Source: G965207125 sp965207125 (GTDB lineage: Bacteria > Pseudomonadota > Alphaproteobacteria > Puniceispirillales > UBA1172). Taken from it: a stretch of 64,000 nt of DNA. This document shows, in pieces, positions 45,824-53,125 of this stretch. The stretch lies in assembly GCA_965207125.1 (NCBI GenBank), contig OZ242263.1, positions 248,001 to 312,000 on the forward strand, in the 5' to 3' direction. The notes below the pieces were generated by a model. That model worked only from the letters and a program-made list of their open reading frames with translations, was not told the origin of the DNA and did no database searches. Both the position numbers and the translations under genes were made by a program. Each line of letters opens with the position of its first letter. Within the stretch, counting starts at the first letter, position 1.

Positions 45824-45840
45824 TTCCTGTTCTGTAGTGA
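45824..45840 (+). repeat. att-like repeat next to recombinase 2
   Basis: TTCCTGTTCTGTAGTGA, four bases after the recombinase stop. The identical 17-mer recurs in direct orientation at 46065-46081 inside the repC 3' end, and a 2-base variant sits inverted at 35915-35931. Candidate crossover region. Confidence 0.55.
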
Positions 45841-45842
45841 TA

Positions 45843-45960
45843 TGTCACGGTATCAACAATAGCGTGTTTATAAAAGCACTGAGAACCAATGAAGTGATTG
45901 AGTGCAACTGGAGTTAAGTCTGATCGGCTCTCAGTGAGCTGTTTTCTCTTTTTGGTATTG
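45843..45960 (-). pseudogene. DUF6876-like N-terminal fragment
   Basis: Encodes SRSDLTPVALNHFIGSQCFYKHAIVDTVTY, as in the intact genes at 19-20.5 kb, then breaks at the att-like repeat. The C-terminal two thirds are missing. It lies between the two direct att-like copies. Confidence 0.75.
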
Positions 45961-46015
45961 TGGAGGGCCATAATGTATTTGCGGCACCACACCACGCTTA
46001 AAATCGGTTTTAAGA

Positions 46016-46062
46016 GGCCAGATGATCTTAAGGGCAAGCCTACTGAGCTTTTTACTGATATT
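46016..46062 (+). pseudogene. Serine recombinase fragment
   Basis: Encodes DDLKGKPTELFTD, matching residues about 40-52 of the recombinases (DDLRGQPTELFTD), and is joined to the att-like repeat. It is a scar of a third recombinase copy that lost almost everything between its 5' end and its downstream att-like site. Confidence 0.7.
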
Positions 46063-47557
46063 TATTCCTGTTCTGTAGTGAGTAGATGGTTTTAGGAAGG
46101 TTCAAATTTCCTGACTGGGCCTTCCTGATCATACCCCAAAGATAGGCAGCGGGGGTTCTATCAATCAGCCCCAGCTCGTTTTTCCAGTGGGTAATGAGTA
46201 TTGCGATCACCAGAGCTTCTGTTCCCATAATCGACGTGGCTTCTTGGATCATTTTATTAGAAAGACCCAAGTCGTCTTTCCATATTTTTGCGTAATAGTA
46301 CAAGCCAGACCAGGAGCCATCCCATTGGTGACGAATGAAGCTTGGTACATGGGGGTGTAGTCGACCAAGATCGATGTGTTTTCTTACCTGACGTGGATCA
46401 TACCTCTCGTCTCGGTTTTTCATCATCCGGTCTCTTTCCTTTTGTTTCTCCGCACTTCGTTGTATCGGATTTGTGGGCTTGCCCCGCTGGAGGATCGGGG
46501 GGGCTTCGGTTGGCTCTTCTTCCCCTTTATGGCAATCTTCTACCACGTCGGGTGCTTGAGGAGAGGGTTCTTCTCGTTCGGTTGTACTACTAGTACTGCT
46601 ATAAATTTTAGCTTTAGGTTTTGTATTCTTACATGTGTCCCCCCTTTTGGGGGGGGCTAGCTGGACAGATTCGGGGTCACCGAGCTGGTCTTTTTTGGCC
46701 TCTTTTTGAGCGTCTTCTTCAGTGTATACACAGGTTTGTCCACAGGCTTCAGAGGATTCCTGGCTGTCCGGAGCGGACTGAGAAGGGTGCAGGATCTTTT
46801 TAAGGCGATTAAGCGCACAACGAAGCTCATGAATGTAGTGGTTGATGTAGTCAATTCCGGTATTATAGCGGATTCTCTTAGTGAGAAACTTCTTAGCTTG
46901 CTCTGTTATTTCCATGATTTTGGTATATGTCTTTGATTGGGCTTGGTTGTTATCGGAGGCATACTTGAAAACAGACCGCCATTCTTGCCGCAAACCCGAC
47001 AGGATTTTTTTGCTCGCTTTTCTCTCGCAGTGATCTCTATCGATTTTCTTCTTAGCCTCTCGAAGATCATCCAGCATTGTTCCAAGCGCCGTTATGTTGA
47101 CACCGAATGCGAAAATTACGTTGCCATTCTGGTCGCGTTCGCCGGTTCGTCTACGATTCCCTGCGTCGTTCCAGAACAGTACGCCGAGTTTCAGCAGCTG
47201 TTTTTCTTGCCTGGAAACTTGCTTAGTGCTGATGCCGAGGCGAGTGGCCGTTTCGTCTACGGACATCCAGACGATCGCCTGTCCGGCCTGCCAATCTTTT
47301 TCCATTGTGAATTTGACTAGCAGGTCTATGTGCAGGATCAGTCTCTCTGTCCATTTTGCGCCATGTTCGTTAACCGGAATCCGCAGCCCATGGCTCTTAA
47401 GGAGGTTGATCGCTTCGAAGCGATTAAAACCAGGCGTGGGTTTAAATCGAGCCGCTCGGGTTTCTACCCAGTTATGGAGGGGATTGTGTGTCCGCCTTCC
47501 GGTTGAAGTCACTCTATTACGGTCAACATCAAGTAATCCGTGAAGATAGTCTGTCAT
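46052..47557 (-). CDS. repC: Plasmid replication initiator RepC
   Basis: A 501-residue protein of the RepC type from repABC and repC-only plasmids of Alphaproteobacteria. The N-terminal domain (about 20-200) has a winged-helix segment (WMSVDETATRLGISTKQVSRQEKQLLKLGVLFW) and FAFGVNITALG; a charged, low-complexity linker (about 270-390) contains several Pro/Glu stretches; the C-terminal domain (about 400-490) reads MIQEATSIMGTEALVIAILITHW...PAAYLWGMIRKAQSGNL, as RepC C-domains do. It is about 100 residues longer than usual because of the linker. RepC normally binds the origin within its own gene and starts replication. No repA or repB lies upstream. Its last codons overlap an att-like repeat. 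Confidence 0.8.
   Translation of the reverse strand: MTDYLHGLLDVDRNRVTSTGRRTHNPLHNWVETRAARFKPTPGFNRFEAINLLKSHGLRIPVNEHGAKWTERLILHIDLLVKFTMEKDWQAGQAIVWMSVDETATRLGISTKQVSRQEKQLLKLGVLFWNDAGNRRRTGERDQNGNVIFAFGVNITALGTMLDDLREAKKKIDRDHCERKASKKILSGLRQEWRSVFKYASDNNQAQSKTYTKIMEITEQAKKFLTKRIRYNTGIDYINHYIHELRCALNRLKKILHPSQSAPDSQESSEACGQTCVYTEEDAQKEAKKDQLGDPESVQLAPPKRGDTCKNTKPKAKIYSSTSSTTEREEPSPQAPDVVEDCHKGEEEPTEAPPILQRGKPTNPIQRSAEKQKERDRMMKNRDERYDPRQVRKHIDLGRLHPHVPSFIRHQWDGSWSGLYYYAKIWKDDLGLSNKMIQEATSIMGTEALVIAILITHWKNELGLIDRTPAAYLWGMIRKAQSGNLNLPKTIYSLQNRNKYQ
46065..46081 (+). repeat. att-like repeat in the repC 3' end
   Basis: The identical 17-mer to 45824-45840. On the minus strand it encodes part of YSLQNRN at the RepC C-terminus. 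A gene end that stays functional after insertion is a typical integration target. Confidence 0.55.
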
Positions 47558-47622
47558 AGTATAATAACGTGCCACCCAAATTGAGCGTATAAAAATCCTC
47601 TCAGAAAAAGTGCTTTTTTCTG

Positions 47623-47651
47623 TTGACAGGAGGGTCAATCAAGGCTATTAG
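47623..47651 (+). promoter_or_regulatory. Promoter antisense to the repC leader
   Basis: TTGACA (47623-47628), 17-base spacer, TATTAG (47646-47651). The -35 box is perfect and the -10 matches four of six consensus bases. It points away from repC and would drive the short RNA that ends at 47708. Confidence 0.55.
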
Positions 47652-47676
47652 TAGAGTTCTTATGTGCTACTAATAG
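47645..47676. repeat. Perfect inverted repeat in the repC leader
   Basis: CTATTAGTAG - 12 bases - CTACTAATAG. In repC mRNA this could form a stem that competes with pairing to the antisense RNA, as S-element and attenuator structures do in repABC plasmids. Confidence 0.65.
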
Positions 47677-47708
47677 CGATTAAGGCCTCCTTTTGGAGGT
47701 CTTTTTTT
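47658..47708 (+). ncRNA. Candidate counter-transcribed RNA controlling repC
   Basis: A transcript of about 50 bases is predicted from the promoter at 47623-47651 to the strong terminator at 47682-47708, opposite the leader of repC mRNA. Size, single 3' stem-loop and position fit the ctRNA (incompatibility RNA) found between repB and repC in repABC plasmids, which represses RepC synthesis by attenuation. Here there is no repB upstream, so the RNA would act in a repC-only setting. Start point inferred from the promoter. Confidence 0.55.
47682..47708 (+). terminator. Rho-independent terminator of the antisense RNA
   Basis: AAGGCCTCC-tttt-GGAGGTCTT, a 9-bp stem with one G-U pair, followed by a T-run. 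It is the clearest terminator in the window. Confidence 0.8.
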
Positions 47709-47881
47709 GGCAATTTTCTGGGCTTTTTCGTTCCTCTTGACCTCATCTTAGTTTTGCGTTATACCCTTAGAGGTAGTCAAGATATTTACCGTGAGATGAG
47801 GGTTTTGCAAAGAAACGCCAAACGAAACCCCCGCGCTTAAAGCACAGTGGCCAGGTCTTACGAAGATTTTATCTCCTCACC

Positions 47882-48165
47882 TTACTTGTCGCTATAAAAT
47901 GCAATTGAAGCTGTTGGCATGATTGTCGAGATCGCATGCTTATAAACAAGCTGGATGTGATCATCGCGTTGCAGGAGCAGAGTATCATCGTCAAACATCG
48001 TGACGGGGAAAAGATGTTCCCATTTGCCTTTTTGCTCCTTACGGTTTACGCCTGAACCAAACTATTAAAAGCCGCCGATGGCGTGCATTTTGTGATGGTT
48101 CTTATCCAGCTATAAGTTCTATAGTTTCTTTGCCAAAAGATATCTATGATGGAGTCCTGTTTCAT
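47882..48165 (-). pseudogene. Frameshifted Hfq-like gene
   Basis: The frame at 47882-48061 ends in [29 protein letters not shown], which matches the Sm2 region of alphaproteobacterial Hfq ([22 protein letters not shown]). Before it comes GVNRKEQKGKWEHLFP, where Hfq has GVKLQG, with about seven extra residues. This frame has no start and is closed by stops at 48062. The likely N-terminal helix (MKQDSIIDIFWQRN, compare LQDTFLNTVRK) is in another frame from 48165. Hfq is an RNA chaperone; this copy appears broken. The rest of 47709-48409 has no intact gene. Confidence 0.55.
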
Positions 48166-48197
48166 AGCGAAGTGCGGATTTCATCCTCGCGACATTC
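48096..48197. repeat. 102-bp direct repeat, copy 1
   Basis: Essentially identical to 48261-48362, at an offset of 165 bases. It covers the putative Hfq-like N-terminal codons. The two copies flank a helicase-gene scar. Confidence 0.85.
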
Positions 48198-48252
48198 ATA
48201 ATATGCTGGAGCAAAATGGGTTTAAGCATCTCGTCTTTGTTGAGATGTTCTG
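48198..48252. repeat. Helicase gene 5' fragment
   Basis: ATAATATGCTGGAGCAAAAT...CTTTGTTGAGATGTTCTG matches the scars at 8548-8672 and 54080-54203 and the gene itself at about 7720-7775. Confidence 0.75.
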
Positions 48253-48260
48253 ATTTGTGG

Positions 48261-48362
48261 TGGTTCTTATCCAGCTATAAGTTCTATAGTTTCTTTGCCA
48301 AAAGATATCTATGATGGAGTCCTGTTTCATAGCGAAGTGCGGATTTCATCCTCGCGACATTC
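48261..48362. repeat. 102-bp direct repeat, copy 2
   Basis: Second copy of 48096-48197. It is followed at once by the TCTCCAGCGATATTAAACAC repeat that also precedes the Sel1 relic at 38.6 kb, so several scars are joined here. Confidence 0.85.
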
Positions 48363-48409
48363 TCTCCAGCGATATTAAACACCTATCACGGATTTTGACC
48401 CTTGATCCA

Positions 48410-49303
48410 TTAGCAATTCTCATATCCACTATCGAGGCAACGCTTTGTCATCTCTTGCGCTTCTATCAAATCTTGAGAGCTAAGTTTCTTTGCCGCTATG
48501 TTTCCAATTTCTCGAAAGGCTGGATTTCCGTTATGAATAGCAAGATTGATCCACATATAGGATCTTTTGTAATTTTGCAGGACGCCAGCACCACTGTAAT
48601 ACATATAACCAAGATAAAGCTGCGCCTCTGGCTCACCTTGCTTTGCAGATTTGGTGTACCAATGAACAGCCTGTTTATCATCTTGTGGGACGCCTCTTCC
48701 AATATCATACATCAGACCAAGATTATACTGCGCCTCTGCGAAACCTTGCTCTGCAGATTTGGTGTACCAATGAACAGCCTGTTTATCATCTTGCGGAACG
48801 CCTCTTCCAGTATCATACATCCAACCAAGATTATACTGCGCCGCCGCAAGACCTTGCTCCGCAGATTTGGTGTACCACTCAAAGGCTTTCTCAGAGTCTT
48901 GTGGGACGCCTTCCCCTTCTCCATACATCCAACCAAGTTCATTCTGCGCCTCTGCGAAACCTTGCTCTGCAGATTTGGTAAACCAGTCAATGGCTTTCTC
49001 AGAGTCTTGTGGGACGCCTTTCCCTTCTCCATACATCCAACCAAGATTATACTGCGCCGCCGCAAAGCCTTGCTCTGCAGATTTGGTGAACAACTCAAAG
49101 GCTTTCTCATAGTCTTGTGGGACGCCTTCCCCTTCTCCATACATCACACCAAGTTCATTCTGCGTCCTTGCATCATCATGCTTCGCAGATATAAGCCCTA
49201 AGATGTCGCCCCCTTTAACGAACAGAACTGCAAGGCCAAGCAATGTAAGCCACCAAAGGTGAGACCTTATATGCCACGTACGTTTTTTCGTAGTCTGTGT
49301 CAT
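48410..49303 (-). CDS. Sel1-repeat protein, membrane-anchored
   Basis: A 297-residue protein, last gene of the six-gene Sel1 operon. It starts MTQTTKKRTWHIRSHLWWLTLLGLAVLFVKGGDILG, a basic head plus one hydrophobic segment (about 15-35), which is an anchor or signal. Six Sel1 repeats follow, several containing the variant LGWMYGEGEGVPQDSEKAFEW. The tail is SSQDLIEAQEMTKRCLDSGYENC. The gap to the upstream stop is only three bases. Its 3' end sequence is the source or product of the scar at 38.6 kb. Confidence 0.88.
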   Translation of the reverse strand: MTQTTKKRTWHIRSHLWWLTLLGLAVLFVKGGDILGLISAKHDDARTQNELGVMYGEGEGVPQDYEKAFELFTKSAEQGFAAAQYNLGWMYGEGKGVPQDSEKAIDWFTKSAEQGFAEAQNELGWMYGEGEGVPQDSEKAFEWYTKSAEQGLAAAQYNLGWMYDTGRGVPQDDKQAVHWYTKSAEQGFAEAQYNLGLMYDIGRGVPQDDKQAVHWYTKSAKQGEPEAQLYLGYMYYSGAGVLQNYKRSYMWINLAIHNGNPAFREIGNIAAKKLSSQDLIEAQEMTKRCLDSGYENC

Positions 49304-49306
49304 GTT

Positions 49307-50170
49307 TTAGCAATTCTTATATCCACGCTTGAGGCAACGCTGTGCCATCCTTTGTGCTTCTATAAAGCCTTTATTGCTAAGTTTCTTTATTGTTATGTCT
49401 CTGGTTTTGTGTGCTTCTAAATATCCGTTATGAAGAGCAATGGTTAACCACATATGGGCTTTTTTAACATCTTTTAGAACACCTGATCCATTTAGATACA
49501 TCTTACCAATCTTATTCTGCGCTTTTCTATTACCTCGTTCAGCTGCTTTTTTGAACCACTTAAAGGCTTGGACGTGATTTTTTGGAATGCCTATTCCATT
49601 GCCATAAATCACAGCAAGCTTATTCTGAGCTATTACATCACCCTGCTCTGCGGCTTTCTCAAACCATTGAACAGCTTTTAGAGCATTTTTTGGAGTGCCT
49701 CGTCCGTTTTCATATATATTACTTAAATTATTCTGCGCCCACAGATCACCTTGCATTGCGGCTTTGGTGTACCATTCAATAGCTTTGTTATAATCTTTCG
49801 GGACGCCTCTTCCAAAATAATACATCTTACCAAGATAATTTTGCGCCTTTATATGACCTTTTTCCGCAGCTTTAGTGAACCACTCAATAGCTTTTTGGTA
49901 ATCTTTCGGGACGCCATTACCTCTGTAATACATCTTGCCAAGATTATTTTGCGCCCCTGTATGACCTTGTTCGGCAGCTTTAGTGAATGACTCAATAGCT
50001 TTTTGGTAATCTTTCGGGACGCCATTACCATTGTAATACATATTGCCAAGATTATTTTGCTCTTGACCTTTCTCAGGAAAAGGTATAATACCAAGATGAT
50101 ACAGATTCAGAATTGCAAGGCCAAGCAATATTAAGCCAAACAATAGAGTGATTGAGTAGATCTTAGTCAT
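49307..50170 (-). CDS. Sel1-repeat protein, membrane-anchored, variant N-terminus
   Basis: A 287-residue protein with a different anchor: MTKIYSITLLFGLILLGLAILNLYHLGIIPFPEKG. This one is shared only with the next gene upstream and has no TQPTEKR head. Six Sel1 repeats follow, Lys-rich and using PKDYQKAIEWFTKAAE where the others have PQD. The tail is RCLKRGYKNC. ATG follows the upstream TAA by one base, so translation is probably coupled. The two MTK/MIK-type genes form a pair that duplicated within the operon. Confidence 0.88.
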   Translation of the reverse strand: MTKIYSITLLFGLILLGLAILNLYHLGIIPFPEKGQEQNNLGNMYYNGNGVPKDYQKAIESFTKAAEQGHTGAQNNLGKMYYRGNGVPKDYQKAIEWFTKAAEKGHIKAQNYLGKMYYFGRGVPKDYNKAIEWYTKAAMQGDLWAQNNLSNIYENGRGTPKNALKAVQWFEKAAEQGDVIAQNKLAVIYGNGIGIPKNHVQAFKWFKKAAERGNRKAQNKIGKMYLNGSGVLKDVKKAHMWLTIALHNGYLEAHKTRDITIKKLSNKGFIEAQRMAQRCLKRGYKNC

Positions 50171-50171
50171 C

Positions 50172-50927
50172 TTAGCAATTCTTATATCGATTTTTGATGC
50201 AACGTTGTGCCATTCTTTGCGCTTCTATGAAACCTTTTTTGCTAAGTTTTTTTATCGTTATGTCTCTAGTTTTGTGTGCTTCTAAATATCGGTTATGAAG
50301 AGCAATGGTTAACCACATATGGGCTTTTTTAACATCTTGTGAAACACCTGATCCATTTAGATACATCTTACCAATCTTATTCTGCGCTTCTCTATCACCT
50401 TGTTCAGCTGCTTTTTTGAACCATTTAAAGGCTTGGACGTGATTTTTTGGAATGCCTTTTCCATTGTCATAAATCACACCAAGCTTATTCTGAGCTACTA
50501 CATCCCCTTGCTCTGCGGCTTTCTCAAACGATTGAATAGCCTTTAGAGCATTTTTCTGAGTGCCTCGTCCGTTTTCATATATGTTACCTAAACTATTCTG
50601 AGCTATCTTAAGGCCTTGCTTTGCGGCTTTGGTATACCATTCAATAGCTTTTTCTTGATCTTTCGGAACGCCTTTTCCATTGTCATAAATCACACCAAGA
50701 CTGTACTGTGCCCTTGTATGACCTTTTTTCGCAGCTTTAGTGAACGACTCAATGGCTTTTTCATAATCTTTCGGGACGCCTCTTCCAAAATAATACATAT
50801 TGCCAAGATTATATTGCTCATGACCTCTCTCAGGAAAAGGTATAATACCAAGATGATACAGATTCAGAACTGCAAGGCCAAGCAATATTAAGCCAAACAA
50901 TAGAGTGATTGAGTAGATCTTAATCAT
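50172..50927 (-). CDS. Sel1-repeat protein, membrane-anchored, variant N-terminus
   Basis: A 251-residue protein from MIKIYSITLLFGLILLGLAVLNLYHLGIIPFP; a GTG seven codons earlier is possible but would overlap the upstream gene end. Five Sel1 repeats, close to those of its downstream twin (YENGRGTQKNALKAIQSFEKAAEQ). The tail is RCIKNRYKNC. TAA of the gene before is separated from this ATG by one base. The proteins of this pair differ by roughly one repeat, consistent with unequal recombination. Confidence 0.88.
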   Translation of the reverse strand: MIKIYSITLLFGLILLGLAVLNLYHLGIIPFPERGHEQYNLGNMYYFGRGVPKDYEKAIESFTKAAKKGHTRAQYSLGVIYDNGKGVPKDQEKAIEWYTKAAKQGLKIAQNSLGNIYENGRGTQKNALKAIQSFEKAAEQGDVVAQNKLGVIYDNGKGIPKNHVQAFKWFKKAAEQGDREAQNKIGKMYLNGSGVSQDVKKAHMWLTIALHNRYLEAHKTRDITIKKLSKKGFIEAQRMAQRCIKNRYKNC

Positions 50928-50928
50928 G

Positions 50929-51594
50929 TTAGCAATCCTTATATCCACTATCGAGACAACGTTTTGCCATCTCTTGTCCTTCTATCAAATCTTGAGAGCT
51001 AATTGTAATTGCTAGTGCGTCTCTAAGTTCTCGTGAGCTTGGTATTCCGTTATGAATAGCAAGGTTTATCCACATATAAAATTTTTTATCATCTTGAGGG
51101 ACGCCTTCTCCGTGGTGATATTTCAGGCTAAGAGAATGCTGTGCCCTTGCAAGACCTTGCTCAGCTGCTTTGGTGAACCAATAAACCGCTTGTTTTTCAT
51201 CTCTAGGGACGCCCTTCCCTTCTGCGTGCATTTTAGCAAGGCTATACTGTGCCGCCGCATTGCCTTGCTCGGCAGATTTGCTGTACCAATGAAAAGCTTG
51301 TTTAAAATCTTGTAGGACGCCATAACCCCCAGAATACAACGAGGCAAGATGATTCTGTGCCTTTATATAGCCTTGTTCCGCAGATTTTGTGAATAACTCA
51401 ATGGCTTTTTCTTCATCTTTCGGAACGCCTTTCCCGTAGTAATACGTATTGCCAAGCTTATACAGTGCTTCTACCTCACTTTCCTCCGCAGATATACACC
51501 CTACAGTTATAAACAGAATTACAGGGATAAGGCATGTAAGCGGCCAAAGGCTAGATCTTATACGCCACGTACGTTTTTCTGTGGGTTGTGGCAT
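50929..51594 (-). CDS. Sel1-repeat protein, possible lipoprotein
   Basis: A 221-residue protein starting MPQPTEKRTWRIRSSLWPLTCLIPVILFITVGCISAEESE. The hydrophobic segment ends in TVGC, so lipoprotein processing at that Cys is conceivable, though Thr at -3 is atypical. Four Sel1 repeats follow (GYIKAQNHLASLYSGGYGVLQ and others). The tail is SSQDLIEGQEMAKRCLDSGYKDC. It is one base from the upstream stop. The SAEE(S/N) motif after the anchor is conserved in four of the operon's proteins. Confidence 0.87.
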   Translation of the reverse strand: MPQPTEKRTWRIRSSLWPLTCLIPVILFITVGCISAEESEVEALYKLGNTYYYGKGVPKDEEKAIELFTKSAEQGYIKAQNHLASLYSGGYGVLQDFKQAFHWYSKSAEQGNAAAQYSLAKMHAEGKGVPRDEKQAVYWFTKAAEQGLARAQHSLSLKYHHGEGVPQDDKKFYMWINLAIHNGIPSSRELRDALAITISSQDLIEGQEMAKRCLDSGYKDC

Positions 51595-51595
51595 C

Positions 51596-52423
51596 TTAGC
51601 AATTCTCATATCCACTATTGAGGCAACGCTTTGCCATCTCTTGTGCTTCTATCAAATCTTGAGAACTAAGTATCTCTGCCACTATGTCTCTACTTTCTCT
51701 GAATAGCTTAAGCATTTTTTTGTTAAAATTACGTATACTATCATCATTTTTTTGTGCTTTTGGTAATTCGTTATGAATAGCAAGGTTAAACCACATATGT
51801 CCTTTTTTAGAATTTTTTGGAACACCTTCTCCAAAGAAATACATATGACCAAGATGAGCTTGCGCTATCGCATAACCTTGCTTAGCTGCTTTTGTGTACC
51901 AATGAACAGCCTGTTTATAATCTTGTAGGGCGCCTTCCCCGTCGTTATACATCTGACCAAGACTAGTCTGGGCATCTGCGTAGCCTTGCTTTGCGGCTTT
52001 GGTGTACCAATGAATAGCCTGTTTATAATCTTGTAGGATACCTTCCCCGTATTTATAGCTATCGCCAAGATTATTTTGTGCGGGTGCATAATCTTGCTCT
52101 GCGGCTTTGGTGTACCAATGAACAGCTTCTTTGGAATCTTGTTGGACACCAAAACCCCTAAAATACATGAAACCAAGATAGTTTTGTGCCTCTGCATGAC
52201 CTTGCTCTGCAGATTTGCTGAACAATTCAAAGGCTTTCTCATAGTCTTGTGGGACGTCTAAGCCATCGGCATACATCACACCCAGATTATACTGTGCCTC
52301 TTTTTCAGATTCCTCCGCAGATATAGCCCCTAAAGTTATAAATAGAATTGCTGGGATAAGCCATGTAAGCCGCCAAAGGCGAGAGATTATAAGCCATGTA
52401 CGTTTTTCTGTGGGTTGTGTCAT
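51596..52423 (-). CDS. Sel1-repeat protein, membrane-anchored
   Basis: A 275-residue protein starting MTQPTEKRTWLIISRLWRLTWLIPAILFITLGAISAEESE, anchor about residues 17-36. Five Sel1 repeats. Between the last repeat and the common tail there is an extra ~20-residue insert (KAQKNDDSIRNFNKKMLKLF) not found in the others. The tail is SSQDLIEAQEMAKRCLNSGYENC. It sits one base after the upstream stop. Starts at GTG or ATG up to seven codons earlier are possible and would overlap the preceding gene. Confidence 0.88.
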   Translation of the reverse strand: MTQPTEKRTWLIISRLWRLTWLIPAILFITLGAISAEESEKEAQYNLGVMYADGLDVPQDYEKAFELFSKSAEQGHAEAQNYLGFMYFRGFGVQQDSKEAVHWYTKAAEQDYAPAQNNLGDSYKYGEGILQDYKQAIHWYTKAAKQGYADAQTSLGQMYNDGEGALQDYKQAVHWYTKAAKQGYAIAQAHLGHMYFFGEGVPKNSKKGHMWFNLAIHNELPKAQKNDDSIRNFNKKMLKLFRESRDIVAEILSSQDLIEAQEMAKRCLNSGYENC

Positions 52424-52424
52424 C

Positions 52425-53081
52425 TTAGCAATTCTCATATCCACTCTTGAGGCAACGCTTTGCCATCTCTTGTGCTTCTATCAGATCTTGAAAGCTAAGT
52501 ATGTCTTCCACTCCGTCTCTAATTTCTTGTGCCTCTGAATATCCATTATGAATAGCAAGGTTTAACCACATATAGGCTTTTTTATCATCTTGCGGGACAC
52601 CGTCCCCTTTGTAATACATCACACCAAGACTATACTGCGCCCCTGCATAACCTTGCTTTGCGGCTTCGGTGTGCCAATGAACCGCCTGTTTATCATCTTG
52701 TGGAACGCCTTTTCCATAATAATACATTCTACCGAGATTATACTGCGCCGAGGCATGACCTTGCTCGGCAGATTTAGTGTACGAATGAATAGCCTGTTTA
52801 TAATCTGGTAGGACGCCTTCTCCATTTTCATACATTACACCAAGATAATTCTGTGCTTCCGCATGACCTTGCTCGGCAGATTTGGTGAACGACTCCAAGG
52901 CTTTTTCATAATCTTCAGAGATGTAGTAATACCTCCAGCCAAGATCATACTGGGCTTCGGGATCATTTTCTTCCGCAGATATAGGCCCTAAAGTTAGAAA
53001 CAGAATTACAGGGACAAGCCATAGAAGCCACAAAAGGCGAGAGATTATAAGCCACGTACGTTTTTCTGTGGGCTGTGTCAT
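52425..53081 (-). CDS. Sel1-repeat protein, membrane-anchored
   Basis: A 218-residue protein, first Sel1 gene of the operon, starting MTQPTEKRTWLIISRLLWLLWLVPVILFLTLGPISAEEND (anchor about 15-36). Four Sel1 repeats; the first has a shortened loop (LGWRYYYISEDYEKALES). The tail is LIEAQEMAKRCLKSGYENC. It follows the methyltransferase gene by 44 bases. All downstream genes are separated by one to three bases, so one transcript from the portable leader at 54 kb could cover seven genes. Confidence 0.87.
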   Translation of the reverse strand: MTQPTEKRTWLIISRLLWLLWLVPVILFLTLGPISAEENDPEAQYDLGWRYYYISEDYEKALESFTKSAEQGHAEAQNYLGVMYENGEGVLPDYKQAIHSYTKSAEQGHASAQYNLGRMYYYGKGVPQDDKQAVHWHTEAAKQGYAGAQYSLGVMYYKGDGVPQDDKKAYMWLNLAIHNGYSEAQEIRDGVEDILSFQDLIEAQEMAKRCLKSGYENC

Positions 53082-53125
53082 GTTAGTAATCCTTATGTTC
53101 ATTATGGAGGCAATGCTTTTTTGGT

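Noticed and set aside
31231..53081. Regular ~108-bp spaced repeats resembling a CRISPR array
   Set aside because: The repeats are in-frame coding Sel1 units with no unique spacers between them and no cas genes nearby.
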